Assembly: GCA_045593325.1 (NCBI GenBank)
Contig: JAZNWL010000062.1
Span: 1 to 47,791, forward strand
From: UMGS1484 sp045593325
GTDB taxonomy: Bacteria; Bacillota; Clostridia; Oscillospirales; Acutalibacteraceae
Reading direction: 5' to 3'
DNA: 47,791 nucleotides
The notes below the pieces were generated by a model. It was not told the DNA's origin. It ran no database searches and was given only the letters and a program-made list of their open reading frames with translations. Of the stretch, positions 41,577 to 47,791 are shown in pieces; position 1 is the stretch's first letter; each line of letters opens with the position of its first letter. Made by a program: the position numbers and the translations under genes.

Positions 41577-41593
41577 AATACGTCCCCCTTAAT

Positions 41594-42277
41594 TTATAAC
41601 AATTCATCCAAAGAAACAACGTCACGAAACACGGCGGTGTGAACCGGGGTTACCCGACGGTCTTCATGCATACTGCCGAAAAACCAGTGTTTGAATTCAC
41701 ATTCCCGATTCAGTTGTTCCAGGTACCCGTTCAGTCGGTTGACCCGATCGGCTTCCCCATGGCGGAGAAGCATGGACGATTTTACCAGCGAAGGGGGTTC
41801 GTGGGTCAGAATGAAATCCACTTTGCAACCCCGTTCGTCAATATTTTCTGCCCCTTCTGCCATTTCTTCTGCTGAAGGCAATTCTTCCCGCCACCAGGAA
41901 CGGTGTTCGGTTCGCATATCACGGTCGTGGCTTTCGCCACCACCAAAGGTGAAGAAACTGTGCCCTTCAATGGTGAACACTTGCCCCCGCATTAAGTGAA
42001 ACAGATTGCCCGAAACTCTATGTACTCTGCCGCCGTTCCAAACGGTCATACGGCACTTATTTAATAAATCATAATTTTCATGGGTCCCGTCAATGAATGC
42101 CATGGTGTATTTACGGCTTCCCAGATACTCCAACAGCTTTCGTTCTTTGGGGCTGTCATCCCACACAAAGCCAAAGTCACCGCACACCAGAAGGGTATCC
42201 CCTTCTTTGAGTTTCCGCAAGGGCTTTTCATATAACCGTTGTTCTTCTCCATGCATGTCCCCGGTAATATAAATCAT
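41594..42277 (-). CDS. Calcineurin-like metallophosphoesterase
   Basis: 227 residues. Motifs in order: GDMHG (6-10), CGDFGFVWD (about 32-40), DGTHENYDLL (GNHE-like, about 64-73), THEPPS (about 159) and GSMHED (about 201). The last is GSMH where GHTH is usual. Cytoplasmic. Substrate unknown. The downstream dockerin gene starts 17 bases after its stop, so the two may share a transcript, though with no clear link. Confidence 0.9.
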   Translation of the reverse strand: MIYITGDMHGEEQRLYEKPLRKLKEGDTLLVCGDFGFVWDDSPKERKLLEYLGSRKYTMAFIDGTHENYDLLNKCRMTVWNGGRVHRVSGNLFHLMRGQVFTIEGHSFFTFGGGESHDRDMRTEHRSWWREELPSAEEMAEGAENIDERGCKVDFILTHEPPSLVKSSMLLRHGEADRVNRLNGYLEQLNRECEFKHWFFGSMHEDRRVTPVHTAVFRDVVSLDELL

Positions 42278-42307
42278 AAAAATTTTCCTACCTTTATTAA
42301 ATTGGTC

Positions 42308-42373
42308 TTTTCATTTGGATAAAATAATGGTATAATACATACACAATATTTATAATTGTTCTCATTATACCAT
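42308..42373. promoter_or_regulatory. Overlapping divergent promoters with extended -10 boxes
   Basis: Plus strand: TTTTCA (42308-42313), 17 bp, TGGTATAAT (core 42331-42336) towards the carboxypeptidase. Minus strand: TGGTATAAT (core 42364-42369) towards the metallophosphoesterase, with a weak -35. The two -10 regions form a 10-bp inverted repeat, ATGGTATAAT (42327-42336) / ATTATACCAT (42364-42373), so the transcripts would overlap at their 5' ends. Confidence 0.7.
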
Positions 42374-42391
42374 ACATAAAGGAATTTTACT

Positions 42392-43717
42392 ATGAAAAAA
42401 TTACTGATTTCCATATTTTTATGTTTCATTTTTGCCTGTTCTCCCTTGCTCACCTTCACTGCGGGGGCATATACCCTTCCCGTTGGCTTGGAAATTCACG
42501 CCAAGTCCATCTACATGGTGAACGTGGAAACGGGAACGGTTGTCTATCAAAAGGACCCCACCGCCACCGTTTATCCTGCTTCGGTAACCAAACTGATGAC
42601 CGCCTTGGTGGCGTTGGAGCAAACCCCTGATTTGCAAAAACAGGTTACTGCCTATCCCCAAGTGGTGGACGACCTGTTAGGAACAGGAGCCGCCGTTGCA
42701 GGGTTATTCCCAGGGGAAATCGTTACCATGGACCAACTGTTGCACATGTTACTGATTCCCTCCTCTTGCGATGCCGCCAATGTGATCGCCATGGAAGTTT
42801 CCGGCAGTATTGAAGGCTTTGTTGCCCTGATGAATCAAAAAGCCGCCGACCTGAAAATGGAAAACACCCATTACACCAATGCTCACGGCTTACATGACGA
42901 TACCCAGGTAACCACCGCATACGATTTGTATTTACTGGCACAAGAGATTTTAAAACATAAAGAACTTACCGATATTTGTGAAAAATATTCCTACACCGTG
43001 CCCCCCACCAACATCAAAGAAAGTGAACGGAATTTTTCCACCACCAACTATATGATCAACCCCACCTCCAGCTGGTACTACAAACGGGTCAAGGGGCTGA
43101 AAACAGGATATACCGATGCGGCAGGTCGAAACCTGGTGTCCCTGGCGGAAAAGGACGGAAGCCGTTATATCACCGTAGTTATGGGTTGCCCCGCCGACAC
43201 CCTGAACGGGTATCAGGTGCATCATGAGTTTGACGATACCGACGCTCTCCTGCGCTGGGCATATACCGACCTGGAATACACTTCGGTGATTGACACCACC
43301 AAACCCGTTGCCGAAGTGAAAGTGACCCTTTGTAAAGATAAAGACTACGTCATTGCCGTTCCCTCTCAGGAATTTCACGCTATTGTTCCCAAGCAGTCCA
43401 TTGACAGTGTGATTCTGGAGCCCCACCTGGATGCCACCGAATTGGAAGCCCCCATTGAAAAAGGCACCGTGTTAGGCACCGCTACGGTGAAATGTGCCGG
43501 GGAAGACATTGGTACCATTCAACTGGTTGCCCAGGAAACCTGCGAACGCAGTACCTTCCTGCTGATCACCAACCGCATCTGGAAGATTATCTCTTCCACC
43601 CCCTTTATTATTTTGTTTGTATTACTGCTCATTGGTTTGGTGGTATTTATTGCCTGGAATATTCAAGTCAACCGCCGCCGCAGACGCCTTTGGAATTCCA
43701 AGGTACGAAATAAATAA
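42392..43717 (+). CDS. D-alanyl-D-alanine carboxypeptidase (PBP5/DacF type)
   Basis: 441 residues. Removes the terminal D-Ala from peptidoglycan stems outside the membrane. Signal peptide about 1-26. SxxK motif SVTK (64-67, catalytic Ser64); KTG 237-239. The second motif reads SSC (124-126) where SxN is expected. A C-terminal domain (about 285-395) and membrane helix (about 403-425) anchor it, ending in a basic tail (RRRRRLW). AAAGG precedes the ATG. Trims the product of the ddl/MurF pathway also in this window. Confidence 0.93.
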   Translation: MKKLLISIFLCFIFACSPLLTFTAGAYTLPVGLEIHAKSIYMVNVETGTVVYQKDPTATVYPASVTKLMTALVALEQTPDLQKQVTAYPQVVDDLLGTGAAVAGLFPGEIVTMDQLLHMLLIPSSCDAANVIAMEVSGSIEGFVALMNQKAADLKMENTHYTNAHGLHDDTQVTTAYDLYLLAQEILKHKELTDICEKYSYTVPPTNIKESERNFSTTNYMINPTSSWYYKRVKGLKTGYTDAAGRNLVSLAEKDGSRYITVVMGCPADTLNGYQVHHEFDDTDALLRWAYTDLEYTSVIDTTKPVAEVKVTLCKDKDYVIAVPSQEFHAIVPKQSIDSVILEPHLDATELEAPIEKGTVLGTATVKCAGEDIGTIQLVAQETCERSTFLLITNRIWKIISSTPFIILFVLLLIGLVVFIAWNIQVNRRRRRLWNSKVRNK

Positions 43718-43731
43718 TTAACTATATGCAA

Positions 43732-43757
43732 AAACACCCGCTGATCAGCGGGTGTTT
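43732..43757. terminator. Palindromic terminator between convergent genes
   Basis: AAACACCCGCTGA (43732-43744) / TCAGCGGGTGTTT (43745-43757), perfect 13-base arms. T-rich on both ends; serves carboxypeptidase (plus) and decarboxylase (minus) units. Confidence 0.9.
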
Positions 43758-43768
43758 CTTGTTTGGTT

Positions 43769-43897
43769 TTATTTTTTCTTATTGCTTACAGCATTTAAAA
43801 CGTAAACGCTGATTACGATGATAGCAATTACGATGAAGACCCCTAACCAGCCTTTTCCGGCGGTGGGCAAAATATCGGTCATGGATTCAAAATTCAT
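43769..43897 (-). CDS. Small membrane protein of the decarboxylase operon
   Basis: 42 residues. N-terminal soluble part MNFESMTDILPTAGKGW, one membrane helix (LGVFIVIAIIVISVYVL) and tail NAVSNKKK. GGAGG sits about 9 bases before the ATG at 43897. It follows the beta subunit gene by 18 bases and is closed by the shared terminator. Sodium-pump decarboxylases often have a small single-helix subunit (gamma, OadG, or delta/epsilon in Mmd), so a subunit role is likely but not shown. Confidence 0.75.
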   Translation of the reverse strand: MNFESMTDILPTAGKGWLGVFIVIAIIVISVYVLNAVSNKKK

Positions 43898-43915
43898 AGA
43901 TATGTCCTCCTCACC

Positions 43916-45022
43916 TTATATCATAGGTCCAATCATGGTTAAAATCAAACCGCCGGCAATAACCGAAGCAATTTGACCGGAAACGTTTACCCCAACAGCG
44001 TGCATCAAAAGGAAGTTCTGATTGTCTTCCTGCAGACCCATTTTGTTAATCACACGGGCAGACATGGGGAAGGCAGAAATCCCTGCGGCACCAATCATGG
44101 GATTGAGTTTCTTTTTAGCAAAGAGGTTGTACAGTTTAGCAACAAATACACCGCCAACGGTATCGAACACGAAAGCAACCAGACCAAGGCCCAAAATCAA
44201 CAAAGTTTCTTTGGTTAAGAAGGCTTCTGCTTGCATTTTGGTAGCAACGGTGAGCCCCAGGAACAGGGTAATTAAATTGGCAAGTACCTTTTGGGCAGTT
44301 TCGGAAAGGCTGTTCAGTACACCGCATTCCCGAATCAGATTACCAAACATTAAGAACCCAACCAAAGCAACGCTTTCAGGGGCAACCAACCCTGCTACCA
44401 CGGTAATGATGATGGGGAACAGGATCTTGGTGGTTTTGGAAACTTCTTTTCCTGCGTATTCCATACGGATAAGCCTTTCTTTTTTGGTGGTAATGGCTTT
44501 GATGACAGGGGGTTGCACAATGGGAACCAACGCCATATAAGAATAAGCGGCTACCATGATGGCAGGCATATAGTTGGAACCGAAATGGTTAGCAACGAAA
44601 ATAGAAGTGGGGCCGTCAGCCGCGCCGATAATGGCGATGGAAGCGGCATCCTTCAAATCGAAGAACAAACTGGCAACCGACAAGGTAAAGAAAATACCAA
44701 ACTGAGCGGCGGCACCGAAAATCATCAATTTAGGATTGGACAAAACAGGGGTAAAGTCGATCATGGCACCAATCCCCACGAATAACAGCAAGGGGAACAG
44801 TTCGTTGGCGATCCCTGCATTGAAAAGCACCGTTAAGGCACCTTCTTCACCAACTGCGCCGGACAAAGGCAGGTTAACCAAAATGGCACCAAACCCCATG
44901 GGCAATAACAACGTGGGTTCCATTTCTTTTTTAATGGCAAGGAAAATCAGCAAACCGCCAATGATCCACATCACCACTTGTTGCCATTGCAACTGACTGA
45001 CTGCATTTAATAAAGCATCCAA
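43916..45022 (-). CDS. oadB: Sodium ion-translocating decarboxylase, beta subunit
   Basis: 368 residues, membrane subunit of the OadB/GcdB/MmdB family that couples decarboxylation of a biotin-bound acid to Na+ export. Many membrane segments. Family motifs GIGAMIDFTP (about 80-89), AAQFGIF, GAADGPTSIFVA (about 133-144) and GAAGISAFPMSARVI near the end. The start is TTG at 45022: GGGAGG is 7 bases upstream, while the longer frame runs into the riboswitch terminator. The alpha subunit and biotin carrier are not in the window, so the substrate (oxaloacetate, glutaconyl-, malonyl- or methylmalonyl-CoA) is open. Controlled by a riboswitch. Confidence 0.93.
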   Translation of the reverse strand: MDALLNAVSQLQWQQVVMWIIGGLLIFLAIKKEMEPTLLLPMGFGAILVNLPLSGAVGEEGALTVLFNAGIANELFPLLLFVGIGAMIDFTPVLSNPKLMIFGAAAQFGIFFTLSVASLFFDLKDAASIAIIGAADGPTSIFVANHFGSNYMPAIMVAAYSYMALVPIVQPPVIKAITTKKERLIRMEYAGKEVSKTTKILFPIIITVVAGLVAPESVALVGFLMFGNLIRECGVLNSLSETAQKVLANLITLFLGLTVATKMQAEAFLTKETLLILGLGLVAFVFDTVGGVFVAKLYNLFAKKKLNPMIGAAGISAFPMSARVINKMGLQEDNQNFLLMHAVGVNVSGQIASVIAGGLILTMIGPMI

Positions 45023-45062
45023 AAAAATTCCTCCCTTAAATTCAATACCGACGATAAACAAA

Positions 45063-45100
45063 AAGACTTTTACCACGGGAATTGCCATGGTAAAAGTCTT
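45063..45100 (-). terminator. Riboswitch-controlled terminator
   Basis: On the minus strand AAGACTTTTACCA (45100-45088) pairs with TGGTAAAAGTCTT (45075-45063), followed by TTTTTG. Its 5' arm contains CTTTTAC (45096-45090), also the 3' strand of riboswitch stem P1. The two structures exclude each other. Confidence 0.9.
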
Positions 45101-45182
45101 GCCGTTTCAAACAAATGCGGGTGAAACACGTTCACCGTCATGACGCAAATTGTAACGGAGTCCGTCGGCTACTCCCTTTTAC
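45089..45182 (-). promoter_or_regulatory. yybP-ykoY (Mn2+) riboswitch
   Basis: The minus strand has the family's conserved ends: GTAAAAGGGAGTAGC (45182-45168) and GGCAAGACTTTTAC (45103-45090), as in the Lactococcus Mn2+ riboswitch (AAAGGGGAGUAGC ... GCAAGACCUUU). Between lie a second stem and a hairpin with GTCATGACGGTGA ... TTTCACC, matching the second conserved loop. P1 pairs GTAAAAG with CTTTTAC. Binding should stabilise P1 and block the terminator, giving an ON switch. It sits between a perfect promoter and the decarboxylase gene. Confidence 0.88.
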
Positions 45183-45188
45183 GGGAGA

Positions 45189-45217
45189 ATTATACCAAAT
45201 ACTACTATGTTTGTCAA
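45189..45217 (-). promoter_or_regulatory. Consensus promoter of the riboswitch-decarboxylase unit
   Basis: Minus strand TTGACA (45212-45217), 17-bp spacer, TGGTATAAT (core 45189-45194). All 12 hexamer bases match consensus. The -35 overlaps the stop codon of the upstream DUF512 gene. Confidence 0.93.
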
Positions 45218-46521
45218 TTTATTTTTTCACCCAACACACCATCCAGGAAACTATATCCATCCCCTGTGGTGAGGGTAACAGAAATCTGCAATTTTTGTTC
45301 CAATTCTTCCAGAGAAAGGTCATCCAGGAACAAGTCCCCTTCCCTGCGAAGGGTACAAGCGGGAAGCAACAGGGTATCCCCCAGAGGTTTCCCTGTTAGT
45401 TGATTGACAATATCGCCCCCCGTGAGCAAGCCCGTAACCGTAATGTTTTCCCCAAAGAACTCATTTTCAATGCCATATACGTGACAGGTAAGACCCGAAA
45501 ACCGCTTCATGGCTTTCTCGGCACATTCCTCAATCAAAGGCAATGCCGCCATACCGGTAACCATGCTGACGGTACGCTGTCCTGTAAAAGAAGCCTTAAC
45601 CAGGGCATCTTCAAATTCCTCTTTGAAAGAAGTCCACAGGCCTACCCCATTTTCAATTTGCAGATAGTCTTCGTAGAATTCCCCTTGAGGCAAGGGTCTA
45701 CCTGCTTTGAGATAAAACTCGTCGGCAGGATAGCAAAGACGGGTTCCTTCCTTTTCCAAAAAGGCATTGCCAAAGGATTCCATACGGTGAATAACATCCT
45801 GCGCCTGTTCTTTGGTATAGGGACTCATGGGATACAGCCCTTCCCGATAACGGGTTAAGCCCACAGGAACAGCGGCAACACTTTGTACCGCAGGATACAG
45901 CGCCGCTAAATCTTCAAGGGAGCGGGTCAATTCTTCCCCGTCGTTGATTCCGGGGCAAAGCACCAACTGGCAATTCATCTGAATCCCTGCTTTGGCAAAC
46001 CGCTCCATAATGGAAAGCACTTCCCCTGCATGAGGGTTTTTCATCATTTGCACCCGCAAATCAGGGTTCGTGGTATGCACCGAAATGTTAATGGGGCTGA
46101 TTTTCATGGCGATAATCCGCTCCACCTCATGAGGGGTGATATTGGTTAAGGTAATATAATTGCCAAATAAAAAGGAAAGACGGGAATCGTCGTCTTTAAA
46201 ATACAAACTCTCCCGCAGCCCTTTGGGAAGTTGATCGATAAAACAAAAAATACACTTGTTTTTGCATCCTCTTTGTTTGTCCATTAAATAGGTGTCAAAG
46301 TTCATGCCGGTTTCGTCATATTCCCCTTTATGAAGAACACAGGTACGAGGCTGCCCATTATGAAGCAGTTCCACCGTAAGATGGGATTCCAGCATATAAA
46401 ACCGATAATCCAGCACATCTTCAATATCATGACCGTTGATGGAGTGCAAAACGTCACCTGCACAAACCCCTGCCAACTGGGCAGGAGACCCCTTTTCCAC
46501 AGAGGAAATGATAACCGACAT
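45214..46521 (-). CDS. DUF512 protein: PDZ plus radical-SAM-like Fe-S domain
   Basis: 435 residues. N-terminal PDZ-like domain (SPAQLAGVCAGDVLHSINGHDI, about 12-33), a radical SAM cluster motif CKNKCIFC (about 84-91) in a TIM-barrel region (ISVHTTNPDLR, CPGINDG), and the C-terminal DUF512 domain (about 220-430). This conserved family has no firmly known reaction. GGTGA precedes the ATG. Its TGA stop is part of the next promoter's -35 box. Confidence 0.9.
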   Translation of the reverse strand: MSVIISSVEKGSPAQLAGVCAGDVLHSINGHDIEDVLDYRFYMLESHLTVELLHNGQPRTCVLHKGEYDETGMNFDTYLMDKQRGCKNKCIFCFIDQLPKGLRESLYFKDDDSRLSFLFGNYITLTNITPHEVERIIAMKISPINISVHTTNPDLRVQMMKNPHAGEVLSIMERFAKAGIQMNCQLVLCPGINDGEELTRSLEDLAALYPAVQSVAAVPVGLTRYREGLYPMSPYTKEQAQDVIHRMESFGNAFLEKEGTRLCYPADEFYLKAGRPLPQGEFYEDYLQIENGVGLWTSFKEEFEDALVKASFTGQRTVSMVTGMAALPLIEECAEKAMKRFSGLTCHVYGIENEFFGENITVTGLLTGGDIVNQLTGKPLGDTLLLPACTLRREGDLFLDDLSLEELEQKLQISVTLTTGDGYSFLDGVLGEKIN

Positions 46522-46559
46522 AACCTTTCACCTTCTCTTAAAAACTCCGAGCATGACAA

Positions 46560-46590
46560 TTCGGGCGTGTATCATTCATACACACCCGAA
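46560..46590 (-). terminator. Hairpin after rpmF (weak terminator or attenuator)
   Basis: TTCGGG-c-GTGTAT (46560-46572) / ATACAC-a-CCCGAA (46578-46590); on the minus RNA the middle mismatch becomes a U-G pair, giving a 13-bp stem. No U-run follows, so read-through into the DUF512 gene is likely. Confidence 0.55.
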
Positions 46591-46620
46591 ACATAAGAAA
46601 CGATTTACCGAAAAAGCGAA

Positions 46621-46803
46621 TTATTCGCCTACTTTCAGAACCTCACGATCCTTATATTGGCCACAGGCCAAGCATACTCTGTGAGGACGTTTGTACTCAC
46701 CGCACTTGGGGCATTTCACCAGGGTGGGAGCAGTCAATTTCCAAACATTGGAGCGTCTTTTGTTCTTTCTGGTTTTAGAAATTCTTCTTGCCGGTACTGC
46801 CAT
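46621..46803 (-). CDS. rpmF: 50S ribosomal protein L32
   Basis: 60 residues. Start MAVPARRISKTRKNKRR is typical; the zinc site CPKCGEYKRPHRVCLACG (31-48) is complete, so it is the Zn-binding (C+) form. AAGGAGGTG precedes the ATG. It follows yceD by 49 bases, the usual bacterial pairing. Confidence 0.98.
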   Translation of the reverse strand: MAVPARRISKTRKNKRRSNVWKLTAPTLVKCPKCGEYKRPHRVCLACGQYKDREVLKVGE

Positions 46804-46852
46804 GTCAGCACCTCCTTATCCTGTTAATCGCTCAGAAACACAGAACTGTGTA

Positions 46853-47347
46853 TCAATCGTTGTCCAGCAGACTCTGCAAAACCGCTAAACGAGGATCACC
46901 TTTGGTAGCTTTACATTGACAGTTGCCCTCATTTAAGTTTGTGCCGCATTGGTCGCACAAGCCTTTGCAATCTTTTTTGCAAAGGAACTTGGTGGGAACC
47001 CAAAGAACAATATCGTCCTGCAGGAGTTCTTCCACATCCAGTTGCATATCCTCCGCTACAACAAAACCGTCGCTTTCTTCATCTTCCACACTGGTAACCA
47101 CCACGTGTTCAAAAGAAAGGTTACAAGGTTTTTCCACCATGACACCGCAACGGTCACAGGGGGCGGAATATACAAAGGAAACCTTAGCCTTTAATAATAC
47201 AATGCCGGCGAAATTTTCCACAATACCGGTTACGTTCAAGGGAGCTTTGAAGGGGTGGTTCCCATAAAACTCCAAATCGGTTAAGTCCAAGGAGAAATCG
47301 AAAGGCACCGAGCCTTCCTGTGCAAAAACCTTGGTTAGATTCAGCAT
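46853..47347 (-). CDS. yceD: YceD/DUF177 family protein
   Basis: 164 residues. Needed for 23S rRNA processing in related bacteria and normally encoded before rpmF. Cys motifs CDRCGVMVEKPC (about 77-88) and CKKDCKGLCDQCG (about 130-142, family-typical C-terminal part). GGAGGTG precedes the Met at 47347; the longer frame to 47449 crosses a perfect promoter. First gene of the yceD-rpmF operon. Confidence 0.94.
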   Translation of the reverse strand: MLNLTKVFAQEGSVPFDFSLDLTDLEFYGNHPFKAPLNVTGIVENFAGIVLLKAKVSFVYSAPCDRCGVMVEKPCNLSFEHVVVTSVEDEESDGFVVAEDMQLDVEELLQDDIVLWVPTKFLCKKDCKGLCDQCGTNLNEGNCQCKATKGDPRLAVLQSLLDND

Positions 47348-47383
47348 TGCATACACCTCCGTCTGCAGAAAAGTGCAAGATAT

Positions 47384-47412
47384 ATTATATATACTCGACT
47401 CCCATTTGTCAA
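47384..47412 (-). promoter_or_regulatory. Consensus promoter of yceD-rpmF
   Basis: Minus strand TTGACA (47407-47412), 17-bp spacer, TATAAT (47384-47389), a perfect match as expected for ribosomal protein expression. Confidence 0.93.
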
Positions 47413-47502
47413 GACTATTTTTCAAAGAAACCGCCATTTCCTGTAACAAAATTCTACTTTTTTCTTTCCGGGCTGTTTCCCCTGCCTTTTTGCCTTTTAA
47501 AT

Positions 47503-47557
47503 GTTACAATCTGTAACCAGGTTACAAAATTGTAACCCAAGGTTACAACATTGTAAC
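47503..47557. promoter_or_regulatory. Array of three GTTACA/TGTAAC palindromes
   Basis: GTTACA-N3-TGTAAC (47503-47517), GTTACA-aaat-TGTAAC (47521-47536) and GTTACA-acat-TGTAAC (47542-47557). Sites 2 and 3 match TNACA-N4-TGTAA, the box I associate with BceR-type response regulators. BlaI/MecI-type operators (TACA..TGTA) are also similar. The array ends at the -35 of the lipoprotein promoter. Confidence 0.82.
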
Positions 47558-47586
47558 TTGTTTTTGTAGGGGCTGTATGCTATGCT
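47558..47586 (+). promoter_or_regulatory. Promoter of the terminal lipoprotein gene
   Basis: TTGTTT (47558-47563), 17-bp spacer, extended -10 TGCTATGCT (core 47581-47586). The leader is only about 18 bases. The weak -35 beside three upstream palindromes suggests activation. Confidence 0.7.
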
Positions 47587-47610
47587 GAAATTGCAAAGGA
47601 GGTAGATGTT

Positions 47611-47791
47611 ATGAAAAAAACTGTTTGCTTATTTTTGATTGTTATGTTAGCCCTCACTCTGACCGCCTGCAGCAAAGAGCAGGCAGGAAATACTGCCTCT
47701 CCCACCGACCTGACCGAGCAGGTTACCGAGGACGGAATTGTAATTACCACAGCTTATTATTCGGTTACCCTGCCTTCTCTTTGGAAAGACC
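47611..47791 (+). CDS. Lipoprotein, N-terminal part only (runs off window)
   Basis: 60 codons visible. Signal MKKTVCLFLIVMLALTLTAC with lipobox LTAC (Cys20), then a Ser/Thr/Glu-rich linker and the start of a domain (GIVITTAYYSVTLPSLW). AAAGGAGGT (47596-47604) is ideally placed. The visible part of the domain (YYSVTLPSLWK) resembles the openings of secreted lipoproteins of unknown function. The palindrome array upstream suggests regulated expression, perhaps envelope stress. Confidence 0.85.
   Translation, partial: MKKTVCLFLIVMLALTLTACSKEQAGNTASPTDLTEQVTEDGIVITTAYYSVTLPSLWKD

Noticed and set aside
45089..45182. Na+ riboswitch (DUF1646 type), attractive because the gene is a Na+ pump
   Set aside because: The conserved ends and inner loop match yybP-ykoY better. 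I cannot run a covariance model, so ligand choice remains testable.
47348..47449. 34-residue N-terminal extension of YceD
   Set aside because: It would run through a perfect TTGACA-N17-TATAAT promoter and has no ribosome binding site.
47503..47557. CRISPR-like or tandem repeat array
   Set aside because: Units are 15-16 bp palindromes with only 3-5 base gaps; there are no spacers, and the position at a promoter fits an operator array.

Overview
The window looks like chromosomal DNA of an anaerobic, spore-forming Firmicute of the class Clostridia, probably a gut-type Oscillospirales or related lineage. The evidence is a complete gerA-gerB-gerC germinant receptor operon, a DUF421/DUF4363 pair beside it, two [FeFe]-hydrogenase genes in one operon, a sodium-pump decarboxylase beta subunit, a type I dockerin on a giant secreted protein, strong AGGAGG-type ribosome binding sites, and near-consensus sigma-A promoters (TTGACA-N17-TATAAT). 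I cannot name the species. I saw no tRNA, rRNA, CRISPR array, transposase or phage gene.

Layout. 1-3735 (minus): gerABC. 3819-4870 (plus): DUF421 and DUF4363 membrane proteins, closed by a two-way terminator. 4918-11650 (minus): apparent operon prfB - alpha/beta hydrolase - membrane-anchored MurF-like ligase - ddl - galK - lipoprotein. 11852-12859 (plus): RING-like zinc finger membrane protein. 12871-15093: two identical 35-bp palindromes bracketing an AT-rich pair of regulators (AraC type and ArsR-like winged helix) with their own promoter and operator. 15104-17722 (minus): GH42-like TIM-barrel protein. 17858-22637 (minus): hydrogenase operon (two thioredoxin-like 2Fe-2S proteins, PAS-containing sensory hydrogenase, SpoIIE-type phosphatase, group B-like hydrogenase) behind a Rex-like operator. 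22746-27053: LysR regulator, RluA-type pseudouridine synthase, Maf, gamma carbonic anhydrase, DinB with a LexA-type SOS box. 27217-29281 (plus): TcdA-like E1 enzyme and aldehyde dehydrogenase. 29325-31608: AT-rich accessory island of four minus-strand genes of unknown function, divergent from a small XRE regulator, with two matching operators. 31601-31858 (minus): DUF6809-like. 31986-34114 (plus): three-gene cassette of HTH protein, zinc-ribbon/LRR membrane protein and atypical Ser/Thr kinase. 34159-36900 (minus): DEDDh exonuclease and TypA/BipA. 37068-42277 (minus): 1502-residue dockerin protein and a metallophosphoesterase. 42392-43717 (plus): D,D-carboxypeptidase. 43769-46521 (minus): 42-residue membrane protein, decarboxylase beta subunit behind a yybP-ykoY (Mn2+) riboswitch, and a PDZ/radical-SAM DUF512 protein. 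46621-47347 (minus): rpmF and yceD. 47611-end (plus): start of a lipoprotein behind three GTTACA/TGTAAC palindromes.

How the genes fit together. Cell-wall precursor synthesis (ddl, MurF-like) and trimming (D,D-carboxypeptidase), redox and H2 sensing (hydrogenase operon), metal and sodium homeostasis (riboswitch and decarboxylase), SOS mutagenesis (DinB) and spore germination (ger) are recognisable. The most promising under-described parts are the kinase cassette, the XRE-controlled island, the palindrome-bracketed regulator pair and the Mn2+ riboswitch on a sodium-pump gene. No stretch above 300 bases lacks a gene. The longest gap (47348-47610) holds a promoter pair and the palindrome array.
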